Below are positions 36,307 to 44,092 of a stretch of 64,000 nucleotides of DNA, one piece after another (position 1 is the first letter of the stretch; every line of letters begins with the position of its first letter). The DNA is taken from NCBI GenBank assembly GCA_002347405.1, contig DDXB01000066.1:89666-153665 (forward strand). Direction: 5' to 3'. Below the pieces are notes generated by a model. The model was not told the origin of the DNA and did no database searches. It saw only the letters and a list, made by a program, of their open reading frames with translations. Origin of the DNA: Rhodocyclaceae bacterium UBA2271. Its GTDB lineage: Bacteria > Pseudomonadota > Gammaproteobacteria > Burkholderiales > Rhodocyclaceae. Both the position numbers and the translations under genes were made by a program.

Positions 36307-37788
36307 TCAATGCATCAGTTGCTCGACGGCGTCGGGTTTGTCATGCACGGCGAAACGATCCACCAGCGTGGCGGTCGCCTCGTTCATGCCGATGACCTCG
36401 ACCTCGGTATCCTCGCGGCGGAACTTCAGCACCACCTTGTCCAGCGCGCTTACCGCCGTCACATCCCAGAAGTGCGCGCGGCTGACGTCGATGCGCACCT
36501 TCTCGACCACCTCCTTGAAGTCGAAGGAGGCGATGAAGCGGTCGGCCGAGGCGAAGAACACCTGACCCAGCACGTGGTAGTGGCGCACGCGGCCTTCCTC
36601 CACCGCGCGCGACGAGACGTGCAGCACCTTGCCGACCATGTCGGCGAAGAAGAAGCCGGAGAGCAGCACGCCGACCAGCACACCCTGCGCCAGGTCGTGG
36701 GTGACGACGACGACCGCCACGGTGGACAGCATCACCACGCTGTAGCTGCGCGGATGCTTTTGCAGGTCGCGGATCGACGCCCAGTTGAAGGTGCCGATCG
36801 AGACCATGATCATCACGGCCACCAGCGCCGCCATCGGAATCATCGCCACCCAGTCGCCGACGAAGACGATCAGGATCAGCAGGAACACGCCCGCCGCCAG
36901 CGTCGACAGCCGGCCGCGACCGCCGGACTTCACGTTGATGACCGACTGGCCGATCATCGCGCAGCCGGCCATGCCGCCGACGCAACCGGAGGCGATGTTG
37001 GCGATGCCCTGGCCGACGCATTCGCGGTTCTTGTTGCTCGTCGAGTCGGTGAGTTCGTCGACGATGGACGCCGTCATCAGCGATTCGAGCAGGCCGACGA
37101 CGGCGAGCGTTGCCGAAACGGGGAAGATGATCCGCAGCGTTTCCCAGTTCAGCGGCACCTCGGGCAGCAGAAAGACCGGCAGGCTGTCGGGCAGTTGGCC
37201 CATGTCGCCGACGCTGCGGATGTCGAGCCCCATGCCGATGGATACGCCGGTCAGCAGCACGATGGCGACCAGCGGCGAGGGCACGGCCTTCGTCACGAGC
37301 GGCAGCAGGTAGATGATGCCGAGTCCCGCCGCGACCATGGCATAGACGATCCAGCTCACGTTGGTCAGTTCGGGAATCTGCGCCATGAAGATCAGGATCG
37401 CCAGCGCATTGACGAAGCCGACGATGACGGCGCGGCCGACGAAACGCATCAGCGAACCGAGCCTGAGCCAGCCGGCGAGGATTTGCAGCACGCCGGTGAG
37501 GATGGTCGCTGCCAGCAGGTATTGCAGGCCGTGCTCCTTGACCAGCATCACCATCAGCAGCGCCATCGCGCCGGTGGCGGCGGAAATCATGCCGGGCCGG
37601 CCGCCGGTGAAGGCCATCACGGTGGCGATGCAGAAGGAGGCGTAGAGGCCGACCTTGGGATCGACCCCGGCGATGATGGAAAAGGCGATGGCCTCCGGAA
37701 TCAGCGCCAGCGCGACGACGAGGCCGGCGAGCAGATCGTTGCGGACATTGGATAGCCAGTCCTGGCGGAGGGTTTTTATGTTGAGCAT
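36307..37788 (-). CDS. SulP-family inorganic anion transporter with STAS domain
   Basis: 493 residues. The transport domain starts [20 protein letters not shown] (SulP signature) with [20 protein letters not shown] near 60. About 10-12 helices follow, then a C-terminal STAS domain ([40 protein letters not shown]). Substrate may be bicarbonate or sulfate; the family includes both and the sequence does not decide. ATG 37788 is used; a TTG-type extension upstream overlaps the leader terminator. Confidence 0.88.
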   Translation of the reverse strand: MLNIKTLRQDWLSNVRNDLLAGLVVALALIPEAIAFSIIAGVDPKVGLYASFCIATVMAFTGGRPGMISAATGAMALLMVMLVKEHGLQYLLAATILTGVLQILAGWLRLGSLMRFVGRAVIVGFVNALAILIFMAQIPELTNVSWIVYAMVAAGLGIIYLLPLVTKAVPSPLVAIVLLTGVSIGMGLDIRSVGDMGQLPDSLPVFLLPEVPLNWETLRIIFPVSATLAVVGLLESLMTASIVDELTDSTSNKNRECVGQGIANIASGCVGGMAGCAMIGQSVINVKSGGRGRLSTLAAGVFLLILIVFVGDWVAMIPMAALVAVMIMVSIGTFNWASIRDLQKHPRSYSVVMLSTVAVVVVTHDLAQGVLVGVLLSGFFFADMVGKVLHVSSRAVEEGRVRHYHVLGQVFFASADRFIASFDFKEVVEKVRIDVSRAHFWDVTAVSALDKVVLKFRREDTEVEVIGMNEATATLVDRFAVHDKPDAVEQLMH

Positions 37789-37799
37789 GTCGGGGGGGA

Positions 37800-37838
37800 G
37801 AAAAGAAAAAACCGCCGCACCCTGCATTGGGGCGCGGC
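37800..37838 (-). terminator. Leader terminator just upstream of the sulP start
   Basis: On the minus strand GCCGCGCCC pairs with GGGTGCGGC (37838-37830 / 37822-37814) around a 7-nt loop, followed by GGTTTTTTCTTTTC. It ends about 12-15 bases before the sulP ATG, so it can only act as an attenuator of sulP. Confidence 0.75.
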
Positions 37839-37888
37839 ATGGTGGCGGCGACCGAACGGGCGGTGCCGCGAACTGCTTCAGGTGACGA

Positions 37889-37948
37889 CTACGGGGGAGT
37901 GGGCGCTGGGTGCGCGAGCCGGAAGAGGGAGCGGCTGAGATAATTCAT
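37889..37948 (-). CDS. Candidate leader peptide upstream of sulP
   Basis: 19-residue frame ([19 protein letters not shown]) ending about 50 bases before the terminator hairpin. TTAAAAT about 7 bases upstream of its ATG could be a -10, which would make the transcript start at or near the ATG. The run of Pro and the position before an attenuator fit a translated leader; it is otherwise unsupported. Confidence 0.4.
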   Translation of the reverse strand: MNYLSRSLFRLAHPAPTPP

Positions 37949-37984
37949 GCGACGATTTTAACAGATGGCCCTGTTCACAACGGC

Positions 37985-38006
37985 AAAAGTCGGCGCTGGC
38001 GGGACG
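37985..38006 (-). repeat. Dispersed repeat, short form A
   Basis: Plus strand reads AAAAGTCGGCGCTGGCGGGA, then CG; the core in reverse orientation, joined directly to the decayed brnTA copy. Confidence 0.75.
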
Positions 38007-38007
38007 T

Positions 38008-38208
38008 CACACTGATCCGCGCCATTTCTGCGCGCGACATGCATCGCAAGGAGCGGACGATTTATGAACAAGCCCGTTAAGAAGCTGGAAGCTGCCGCAA
38101 TTCGCCTGCGAAGCCGAGGAACGCGCCTTCTGGGAATCACACGACTCGACGGATTATCTTGACTGGTCGAAGGCGCAGCGCGCCGTGCTGCCCAATCTGA
38201 AGCCGACG
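38008..38208 (+). pseudogene. Decayed duplicate of brnT 3' end and brnA 5' part
   Basis: About 200 bp nearly identical to 38480-38680 in the intact locus downstream. It starts inside brnT (CACACTGATCCG), contains the brnA start ATGAACAAGCCCGTTAAG at 38064, then gains about 7 extra bases, which shift the frame to an early TGA. It is cut off before the brnA DNA-binding half. Tandem duplication followed by decay. Confidence 0.8.
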
Positions 38209-38230
38209 ATTGCCACGGAACTTGCGCTTT

Positions 38231-38247
38231 ACGTATACGTCTATAAT
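38231..38247 (+). promoter_or_regulatory. brnTA promoter and palindromic operator
   Basis: TATAAT at 38242-38247 lies 9 bp before the brnT ATG. The perfect palindrome ACGTATACGT (38231-38240) directly precedes it. BrnA-type antitoxins usually autorepress, and this is the likely site. Confidence 0.5.
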
Positions 38248-38255
38248 ATACAAAC

Positions 38256-38555
38256 ATGATTGATCTCGCAGGTCTTACCGGATTCGACTGGGACGAAGGC
38301 AATTCCCGGAAGAACGAAAAGCACGAGGTGTCGATGGCGGAAGCCGAGCAGGTGTTTTTCAATGCCCCGTTGCTGTTGCTGGCCGACGCGAAACACAGCG
38401 CGCGGGAAGCGCGGCATCATGCGCTGGGCAAGACAGATGGGGGTCGCCTGCTTCATTTGACCTTCACCTTGCGCCGGGTCGGCACACTGATCCGTGTCAT
38501 TTCCGCGCGCGACATGCATCGCAAGGAGCGAACGATTTATGAACAAGCCCGTTAA
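38256..38555 (+). CDS. brnT: BrnT-family toxin
   Basis: 99 residues: GFDWDEGNSRKNEKHEVSMA near the N-terminus (DUF497 hallmark), AEQVFFNAPLLLLADAKHSA, then TLIRVISARDMHRKERTIYE. BrnT is a RelE-fold ribonuclease toxin of type II systems. The end overlaps brnA by 17 bp. Gene order toxin-antitoxin is the usual one for this family. Confidence 0.88.
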   Translation: MIDLAGLTGFDWDEGNSRKNEKHEVSMAEAEQVFFNAPLLLLADAKHSAREARHHALGKTDGGRLLHLTFTLRRVGTLIRVISARDMHRKERTIYEQAR

Positions 38556-38805
38556 AAAACTGCCGAAATTCGCCAGCGCAGCCGAGGAACGCGCCTTCTG
38601 GGAATCACACGACTCGACGGATTATCTCGACTGGTCGAAGGCGCAGCGCGCCGTGCTGCCCAACCTGAAGCCGACGACCCGAACGATCTCGCTGCGGCTG
38701 CCTCAACATCTGCTCGATTCGATCAAGGCGGCCGCGAACGCGCGTGACGTGCCCTACCAGTCGCTGATCAAGGTCTGGCTGCAGGAGAAGTTGCACACGC
38801 ATTAA
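38539..38805 (+). CDS. brnA: BrnA-family antitoxin (CopG/RHH-like)
   Basis: 88 residues: KLPKFASAAEERAFWESHDS near the start, YLDWSKAQRAVLPNLKPTTR, then a ribbon-helix-helix tail TISLRLPQHLLDSIKAAANA with VPYQSLIKVWLQEKL. It binds BrnT through the N-terminal part and DNA through the RHH. A short-form dispersed repeat (38813) follows 8 bp after its stop. Confidence 0.87.
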   Translation: MNKPVKKLPKFASAAEERAFWESHDSTDYLDWSKAQRAVLPNLKPTTRTISLRLPQHLLDSIKAAANARDVPYQSLIKVWLQEKLHTH

Positions 38806-38812
38806 GGGTCGC

Positions 38813-38836
38813 GCCGTCCCGCCAGCGCCTACTTTT
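38813..38836 (+). repeat. Dispersed repeat, short form A
   Basis: GCCGTCCCGCCAGCGCCTAC then TTTT; one mismatch in the CCGAC part. Immediately downstream of brnA. Confidence 0.75.
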
Positions 38837-38891
38837 CGAGAAAAACGCCCCGTCCTGCAATCTGTGGTGACGCATAGGGCGAAAGGAATTG

Positions 38892-38952
38892 CAGAGATTT
38901 ATTATCTCTGAGCGTCATTTGACGTGATTGCAGCATTATCTTTATACTGCAA
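38892..38952 (+). promoter_or_regulatory. Promoter and stacked palindromes upstream of the Fic gene
   Basis: TTGACG (38919-38924) and TATACT (38943-38948) are 18 bp apart. Three inverted repeats overlap: CAGAGAT-N5-ATCTCTG (38892-38910), CGTCA-TT-TGACG (38914-38925), and TTGCAG/CTGCAA (38928-38933, 38947-38952). They are natural sites for autoregulation by the winged-helix domain of the Fic protein. Confidence 0.5.
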
Positions 38953-38981
38953 CATGTTATCAACTTAATAATGTCTGCAAA

Positions 38982-40145
38982 ATGGCGCGGAAACCTGCCC
39001 TTTCGATGGATGAAGTGCTGCAAGTCCTGCGGGTGACCGGGCCGCAGGGTATGACTCCGGACGATCTGGCGTCGAGGTTTCCGGCGGTCAGTCGATCAAC
39101 GGTCAGCCGCCGGCTGCGGGATTTGGAGTTGTCCGGGGCCGTCAAGCCCATCGGGAAGGCGCGCGCGATTCGCTATGCCGTGGTTGGTGTCTATAGCGTG
39201 GCGGATGTTCGCCGGTATTTTGAGACGGCGTGGTCTGCGCGGCCGCTGGTGGGCTTTGACGAGGCCTTGCTGGGTACAACGCCAAATTTCGATCCGGAGT
39301 ATGCCGGACGCCTGGTGAACATTCAGGTCCGCGCCCGCGCACTGGATCGAAGTTTCTTGTCCGATTTTCTGATTGATTTCTCGTGGGCATCCTCATTGCT
39401 GGAAGGGAGCACGTATTCTGACCTGGACACGCAGGTGCTCATCGAATATGGCGCCAGAAATCCAGACAAGCCGCTTGCGGATGCCTTGCTTGCCTTGAAT
39501 CACAAAAACGCAATTCATTACCTTTGGGAGCATCGGGACCTGACGACTGAAACCTTGTGCCAGTTGCAGTCCCGACTGACCGACAGCCATGATCAGCCCG
39601 AGGCGGCCGAGTCTGATCACTTTCTAACGCCGGCAGAGCGCGGCGTGCCGCGAGAGTATCAGGAAGTGCGACTGGGACGTTCGGCATACAGCCCGACTTT
39701 CCGGCCAGCCACGGGTTATGTTGGCAAGGCATTTGCGCAAATTGTTGCCACTGCGGGAACGCTGCCGCCGATTCAGGCAGCCTTTTACCTCATGACGCGG
39801 ATTCCCTATTTACAGGTGTTTGCCAACGGCAACAAACGCACCGCCCGCTTGGCCGCCAATTTGCCGCTGTTGAAGGCAGGACTGCTGCCCATCTCCTTTG
39901 TCGATTTCAACAAGGCCGACTACGTCATGGGCATGGCTGCGTTTTACGAGCTGGGGGATGTGCAGCTGCTGCAGCAGGTGTTTCTGGATGGATACATCCG
40001 CTCTATCGTGCGCGGCAGCAACATCCCTGCAGCGATGCGGGTCACCGGCCTGAATACGGACAAGCTGGCGCGCGAACTGGCTGGCTATGTGCGTACAGGC
40101 AAGGCGCCTGCTGCGGAGGCTGGGGCTTTTCTTGCGACGGGCTGA
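38982..40145 (+). CDS. Fic-family protein with N-terminal winged-helix DNA-binding domain
   Basis: 387 residues. An N-terminal HTH (MTPDDLASRFPAVSRSTVSR, RLRDLELSGAVKPIGKARAI) precedes a Fic domain. The inhibitory helix motif is present (SWASSLLEGSTYSD, S-x-x-x-E-G form). The core motif reads LQVFANGNKRTARLAANL near residue 290: the usual H-x-F-x-(D/E)-GN-(G/K)-R has Gln for the catalytic His and Asn for the acidic residue. AMP transfer may be lost or changed. ATG 38982 is preferred; the frame opens earlier at a TTG that is part of the promoter region. Confidence 0.82.
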   Translation: MARKPALSMDEVLQVLRVTGPQGMTPDDLASRFPAVSRSTVSRRLRDLELSGAVKPIGKARAIRYAVVGVYSVADVRRYFETAWSARPLVGFDEALLGTTPNFDPEYAGRLVNIQVRARALDRSFLSDFLIDFSWASSLLEGSTYSDLDTQVLIEYGARNPDKPLADALLALNHKNAIHYLWEHRDLTTETLCQLQSRLTDSHDQPEAAESDHFLTPAERGVPREYQEVRLGRSAYSPTFRPATGYVGKAFAQIVATAGTLPPIQAAFYLMTRIPYLQVFANGNKRTARLAANLPLLKAGLLPISFVDFNKADYVMGMAAFYELGDVQLLQQVFLDGYIRSIVRGSNIPAAMRVTGLNTDKLARELAGYVRTGKAPAAEAGAFLATG

Positions 40146-40190
40146 AGAAGACACTGATCGTCGGCATGGCCGCATCATAATCCCACTGAT

Positions 40191-40237
40191 GCCGTACCCG
40201 CTTCGGGGCATTTCATCCCGCCAGCGCCGACTTTTTT
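40191..40237 (+). repeat. Dispersed repeat, short form with 5' hairpin
   Basis: GCCGTACCCGCTTCGGGGCA then TTTCATCCCGCCAGCGCCGA and a T6 tract. The CCCGCTTCGGGG part can fold. It fills the gap between the Fic and permease genes; no other feature is seen between 40146 and 40301. Confidence 0.7.
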
Positions 40238-40301
40238 CGCATCCCCTGCATCCTTTTCAGCCGGCTTCGTCTCCTGTACAAACCCCGATCTGGAGTCTTG
40301 C

Positions 40302-41387
40302 ATGAACGAAACCAGCTTCACTGCCGTCCCGCCAGACCCGAAAAAGGGATTTCCTGCGGTCACGCCGACTTTCTGGCGCTGGATCGTCGGCATCGCCATC
40401 GCCGTGGTCGCCTGGGTGGCGGCCTATGCGCAACTCATTCCCTTCGCCGACTGGGTGGTCGCGACGCTGGGCCTCGAACGCGGCACGCACTTCACCGAGG
40501 CGGTCCATTTCTTCGTCTACGACACGCCGAAGGTGCTGTTGCTGCTGGCCGGCATCGTCTTCGTCATGGGCATCGTGCATACCTTCTTCACGCCGGAACG
40601 CACGCGTGCGCTGCTCGCCGGCCGGGCGGCCTCGGTCAACTATCTGCTCGCCGCGCTGCTCGGCGCCGTCACGCCCTTTTGCTCCTGCTCGGCCGTGCCA
40701 CTGTTCATCGGTTTCCTGTCGGCCGGCGTGCCGCTCGGCATCACGCTGACCTTCCTCATCGCGGCACCGATGATCGACCAGATCGCGGTCGTCATGCTCT
40801 TCGCCATGTTCGGCTGGAAAGTTGCCGCGTTGTATTTTGGCTTCGGCATTGCCCTGGCGGTGATCGCCGGGATGATCCTGACCCGTCTCAACCTCGAACC
40901 CTACCTGGAAGACTGGGTGGTCGCCATCCAGCGCGGCGGCGCGGTGAGTGCCGATCTGGGCCGCCCCACCTGGCCGGAGCGCTTCGCCAGCGCCTGGAGC
41001 AGCGTCAAGGAAATCGTCGGCCGCGTCTGGCCCTACGTCATGGTGGGCATCGCCATCGGCGCCGGCATCCATGGCTACGTGCCGGAAGAGATGATGGCCT
41101 CGCTGATGGGCAAGGATGCGCCTTGGTGGTCGGTGCCGGCCGCCGTGGGCATCGGCGTGCCGATGTATACCAATACCGCGGGCGTCATTCCGGTTGTCGA
41201 AGCGCTGTACGGCAAGGGCGCCGCCATGGGCACGCTGCTGGCGTTCATGATGAGCGTCGTCGCCCTGTCGCTGCCCGAGATGATCATCCTGCGCAAGGCA
41301 CTCAAGCTGCGCCTGATCGCGATCTATGTCACCATCGTTGCCGCCGGCATCGTCGTGGTCGGCTATCTGTTCAATGCGATTCTCTGA
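40302..41387 (+). CDS. ArsP/YraQ-type permease (DUF318) with repeat-encoded N-terminus
   Basis: 361 residues, about eight membrane helices. DUF318 landmarks: LLAALLGAVTPFCSCSAVPL near residue 120 (conserved CSC), FIGFLSAGVPLGITLTFLIA, APMIDQIAVVMLFAMFGWKV, and GVPMYTNTAGVIPVVEALYG near 285. ArsP proteins export trivalent organoarsenicals; others in the family have unknown substrates. Residues 8-24 (AVPPDPKKGFPAVTPTF) come from a form-B dispersed repeat just before the first helix. Located after the ars region but in its own transcript. Confidence 0.82.
   Translation: MNETSFTAVPPDPKKGFPAVTPTFWRWIVGIAIAVVAWVAAYAQLIPFADWVVATLGLERGTHFTEAVHFFVYDTPKVLLLLAGIVFVMGIVHTFFTPERTRALLAGRAASVNYLLAALLGAVTPFCSCSAVPLFIGFLSAGVPLGITLTFLIAAPMIDQIAVVMLFAMFGWKVAALYFGFGIALAVIAGMILTRLNLEPYLEDWVVAIQRGGAVSADLGRPTWPERFASAWSSVKEIVGRVWPYVMVGIAIGAGIHGYVPEEMMASLMGKDAPWWSVPAAVGIGVPMYTNTAGVIPVVEALYGKGAAMGTLLAFMMSVVALSLPEMIILRKALKLRLIAIYVTIVAAGIVVVGYLFNAIL
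40323..40372 (+). repeat. Dispersed repeat, form B, encoding the permease N-terminus
   Basis: Begins GCCGTCCCGCCAGACCCG and ends GTCACGCCGACTTT. It is about 85% identical to the reverse of 16699-16748. Confidence 0.75.
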
Positions 41388-41474
41388 ATCCATTGCTGCG
41401 CTGGTCGGGGCAAGCCAATTCCCCGAAGTTGAAGGTATCGAAACTGAAGTTTTGCCCGAAACCGGGAGCGATCA

Positions 41475-42260
41475 ATGAACAAACATATCCTCAAGCGGCT
41501 GTTGCCGGGATTGCTACTCTGCGCGTCCGGGCTGATCCACGCCGCGGACAGCGTGCTCGTCGTGTCCATCGACGCGCTGCATCCGGCGGCGCTGAGTGCC
41601 AAGACCAGTCCGACACTGCATGCGTTGATGCAGGCGGGGCGTTTCACCCTGAATGGACGCAGCGTCGACCCGCCGCAGACCCTGATTGCCCACACGGCGA
41701 TGATGACCGGGCTGCCGCCCGCGCAAAATGGCAAGCGCGACAACGACTGGCGGCCGGGCGAGCCGCAAGTCGCGAAGCCGACGCTGTTTGACGATGCGAA
41801 GCAAGGCGGCTATCGCACCGCCTACTACTTTTCGAAGCCCAAGCTCGGTTATCTGGTGAATGCGGCGGTCGATGAACAGGGCCTCGAACCGGACGGCGGC
41901 ATCGAGCCGGTGCGCGCTTTCTTCCGCGCGGAAGGGAAGCGGTTTGCCTTTCTGCATGTGAGCGGGCTCGAATGGGCAGGCGGCGATTACGGCTGGCTTT
42001 CCCCGGAATACCTCGAAGAACTGACCGCCATCGATGCCAGGCTCGCGCCGCTGTTCGATGAAGTGCGCCAGCGCGGCAGCTTCGCGATCGTCGTGACGAG
42101 CGACCATGCGGGCCACGGCACGCTGCATGGCACGAACCATCCCGAAAACTACAAGCTGCCGCTGATTGTGGCCGGTAGCGTCGCTCAACTGCCCCGCCTG
42201 CCCAAGGGAACCTGGCCCGTCACCGGGTTGCGTTCGCTGGTGCGAAAACTGGCGCAGTGA
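41475..42260 (+). CDS. Secreted alkaline-phosphatase-superfamily phosphodiesterase
   Basis: 261 residues with a signal peptide (LLPGLLLCASGLIHA, cut before ADSVLV). Metal and nucleophile motifs: SVLVVSIDALHPAAL (Asp), PPQTLIAHTAMMTGLPPAQN (Thr nucleophile region) and VVTSDHAGHGTLHGTNHPEN (Asp-His, His). Related to type I phosphodiesterases/nucleotide pyrophosphatases and phosphonoacetate hydrolases, but shorter than most. Substrate unknown; likely periplasmic. Confidence 0.72.
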   Translation: MNKHILKRLLPGLLLCASGLIHAADSVLVVSIDALHPAALSAKTSPTLHALMQAGRFTLNGRSVDPPQTLIAHTAMMTGLPPAQNGKRDNDWRPGEPQVAKPTLFDDAKQGGYRTAYYFSKPKLGYLVNAAVDEQGLEPDGGIEPVRAFFRAEGKRFAFLHVSGLEWAGGDYGWLSPEYLEELTAIDARLAPLFDEVRQRGSFAIVVTSDHAGHGTLHGTNHPENYKLPLIVAGSVAQLPRLPKGTWPVTGLRSLVRKLAQ

Positions 42261-42281
42261 ACCGGTTATTCAGGACCGTGC

Positions 42282-42304
42282 GCCGTACCGCCAGCGCCGA
42301 CTTC
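42282..42304 (+). repeat. Dispersed repeat, short form A
   Basis: GCCGTACCGCCAGCGCCGAC then TTC; one mismatch to the core. Lies 22 bp after the phosphodiesterase stop. Confidence 0.7.
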
Positions 42305-42325
42305 TGTAGCGTGCCCCCGCAAAGA

Positions 42326-42354
42326 AACGGCGCCCAGTTTTGTCTGGGCGCCGC
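42326..42354 (-). terminator. Terminator of the minus-strand respiratory gene array
   Basis: GGCGCCCAG (42329-42337) and CTGGGCGCC (42344-42352) form a 9-bp stem; on the minus strand TTTCTTT follows. Located 20 bp after the EB_dh A stop. Confidence 0.85.
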
Positions 42355-42373
42355 CCCAATCACCTTGTGATGC

Positions 42374-43435
42374 TTACTTGAACTGCAGGACCAGCGGCTG
42401 CTCGACGTAGGCGTGACGCACCTGGGCGTTGTCGAACAGCGCCACGCCAAAGCCATAGCTCTTCTTCAGGTCGTCGAAGTTAACGTCGAACTTGGAGCCG
42501 GTCACCAGCTTGCGGGTGATTTCGACGGTCCACTTGCCGTTGGCCCACTTGCCGGCGATCTTGACATCACCGCGGTCACCGACGGTTGGCGCGACGATGA
42601 TCGAGGCCACCTCATCGCCGGCCTTGAACTTGCTGTCGTCGAACGGCACTTTGTCCTCGGCCTTGAGCCAGTAGGTGCCGCCCTTGTTGGCGGGCTTGCT
42701 GTCCTTGTTCATGAACTCGGGCTTGCCATTGACCAGCTTGTTGTCCTCATAGCCGCCAGCGGTCTTCGGATCGGTCTTGCGGCCGGCCGACTTCGCCTTC
42801 TCCGGATCGAAACGGGTGTGGTCAACATAGCCGTCGTCGAGCTGGCCGAGGTGACCCATGCGCACCCACTTCGAGTGCCACATGTCGGCGATTTCGCCGG
42901 CTTCCTCGTTGTACTTGTTGCCGTAGGGCTTGCCGGGCTCGCCGCCGTGGCAGCTGATCGCGCAGCCGAACTTCTCGAAGCCGATTACGCTGTTGTTGAT
43001 GTTCCACTGCACGGCGAACTTGTCTTCATAGTAGACATCGTTGTCACCGCCCTTGTCCTCGGGATCCTTGAGCTTCTGCCAGCTGCCGTCCGGCTGCTTC
43101 TTGTACGGGCTGCGCTGCACCGACAGCGTCGGATCATCATAGGTCAGCAGCATGTACAGGTTTTCCTTGTCGTAGGCGACCTGCAAAGAGGCGCTGGTCT
43201 TGCCGCCCTTGAAGTTGGCGCCCTTGACCGCGTCGAGCTTGACGGCGGGAGCGGATTTCCAGACGGCGTCTTTGGCATCGCCATCAATGGTGGGCGCGAC
43301 CGCGGCCATCACGGCGGTGACCGTGATTGGTTTCATTTCCTTCGGCTTGTCCTTGGGCGCCGGTTCCTTGGCGAACGCATTGGCAACCAGCACCAGGGAA
43401 GCCAGAACTGCAACTGACATGACTGTTTGTTTCAT
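42374..43435 (-). CDS. Periplasmic EB_dh-domain (ethylbenzene dehydrogenase-like) heme protein, copy A
   Basis: 353 residues with a Sec signal (MKQTVMSVAVLASLVLVANA, then FAK). The mature part is the EB_dh/cytochrome c-552-like heme-binding fold of DMSO-reductase type II gamma subunits: APTIDGDAKDAVWKSAPAVK near residue 48, NLYMLLTYDDPTLSVQRSPY near 92, and KFGCAISCHGGEPGKPYGNK near 155. Cys158 and Cys162-His163 form a CX3CH motif, a possible unusual c-type heme site. The protein ends VRHAYVEQPLVLQFK. About 60% identical by eye to copy B (52532). Last gene of triad A; probably electron carrier to an extracytoplasmic partner. Confidence 0.83.
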   Translation of the reverse strand: MKQTVMSVAVLASLVLVANAFAKEPAPKDKPKEMKPITVTAVMAAVAPTIDGDAKDAVWKSAPAVKLDAVKGANFKGGKTSASLQVAYDKENLYMLLTYDDPTLSVQRSPYKKQPDGSWQKLKDPEDKGGDNDVYYEDKFAVQWNINNSVIGFEKFGCAISCHGGEPGKPYGNKYNEEAGEIADMWHSKWVRMGHLGQLDDGYVDHTRFDPEKAKSAGRKTDPKTAGGYEDNKLVNGKPEFMNKDSKPANKGGTYWLKAEDKVPFDDSKFKAGDEVASIIVAPTVGDRGDVKIAGKWANGKWTVEITRKLVTGSKFDVNFDDLKKSYGFGVALFDNAQVRHAYVEQPLVLQFK

Positions 43436-43477
43436 AGTGTTATCTCCTTCGTTGGATTGCAATCGGACAGAAAAAAC

Positions 43478-44092
43478 TCAATGCTCGTGCCAGCCGGTGA
43501 TCATGGTCTTGAACATGGTCGTGACGGTGTGGCCGGTGGTGCCGAGATACATGTGGGCGATCATGAACAGGACGATGACGGTACCCGTCAGGTAGTGCAG
43601 CACCGCCACGGGCAGCAATCCATCCATGTCGAACACGCGATCCGGGGCGAACTGCGGGAACATGAAGATCAGCCCGGTGATCAGCAGGGTCGGCATCATC
43701 AGGTACATGATGAACCAGTAGATCAGCGCCTGCATCGCATTGAAATTGACTTCCAGCGTCACCGGATAGGGGTGCGGCTCGCCCTTGAAAATCCCCCACA
43801 GATACCAGCGCGCCTGCTTCATGCAGCGGTCGAGTATGCCGGGCGGCTTGGGCACGTACTGCCACCAGTTGCCGCTGACGATGTTGGCGATGACGAAGAA
43901 GCCATAGGCGGCGACCAGCGCGAGGCCGGCGAGGTCATGGATGCGCGCGGCGAGCGAGAACTCGACCAGCGGCAGCTTGGGATCGGCGAAGTGCAGGCTG
44001 ACGCCGGTGATGGTCAGCGTGATGATCAGCAGCGCATTGGTCCAGTGCCACAGCCTGATCCACAGCGGCAGGAGATAGACGCGTTCGCTCAT
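43478..44092 (-). CDS. b561/PhsC-type membrane cytochrome b, copy A
   Basis: 204 residues, four membrane helices. Heme-ligand His candidates: LWIRLWHWTNALLIITLTIT (helix 1), AARIHDLAGLALVAAYGFFV (helix 2), and LHYLTGTVIVLFMIAHMYLG (helix 4). Such subunits exchange electrons with quinone for periplasmic redox enzymes (thiosulfate reductase, hydrogenase). It overlaps the heptaheme gene by 4 bp and is near-identical in layout to 53639-54256. Confidence 0.87.
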   Translation of the reverse strand: MSERVYLLPLWIRLWHWTNALLIITLTITGVSLHFADPKLPLVEFSLAARIHDLAGLALVAAYGFFVIANIVSGNWWQYVPKPPGILDRCMKQARWYLWGIFKGEPHPYPVTLEVNFNAMQALIYWFIMYLMMPTLLITGLIFMFPQFAPDRVFDMDGLLPVAVLHYLTGTVIVLFMIAHMYLGTTGHTVTTMFKTMITGWHEH

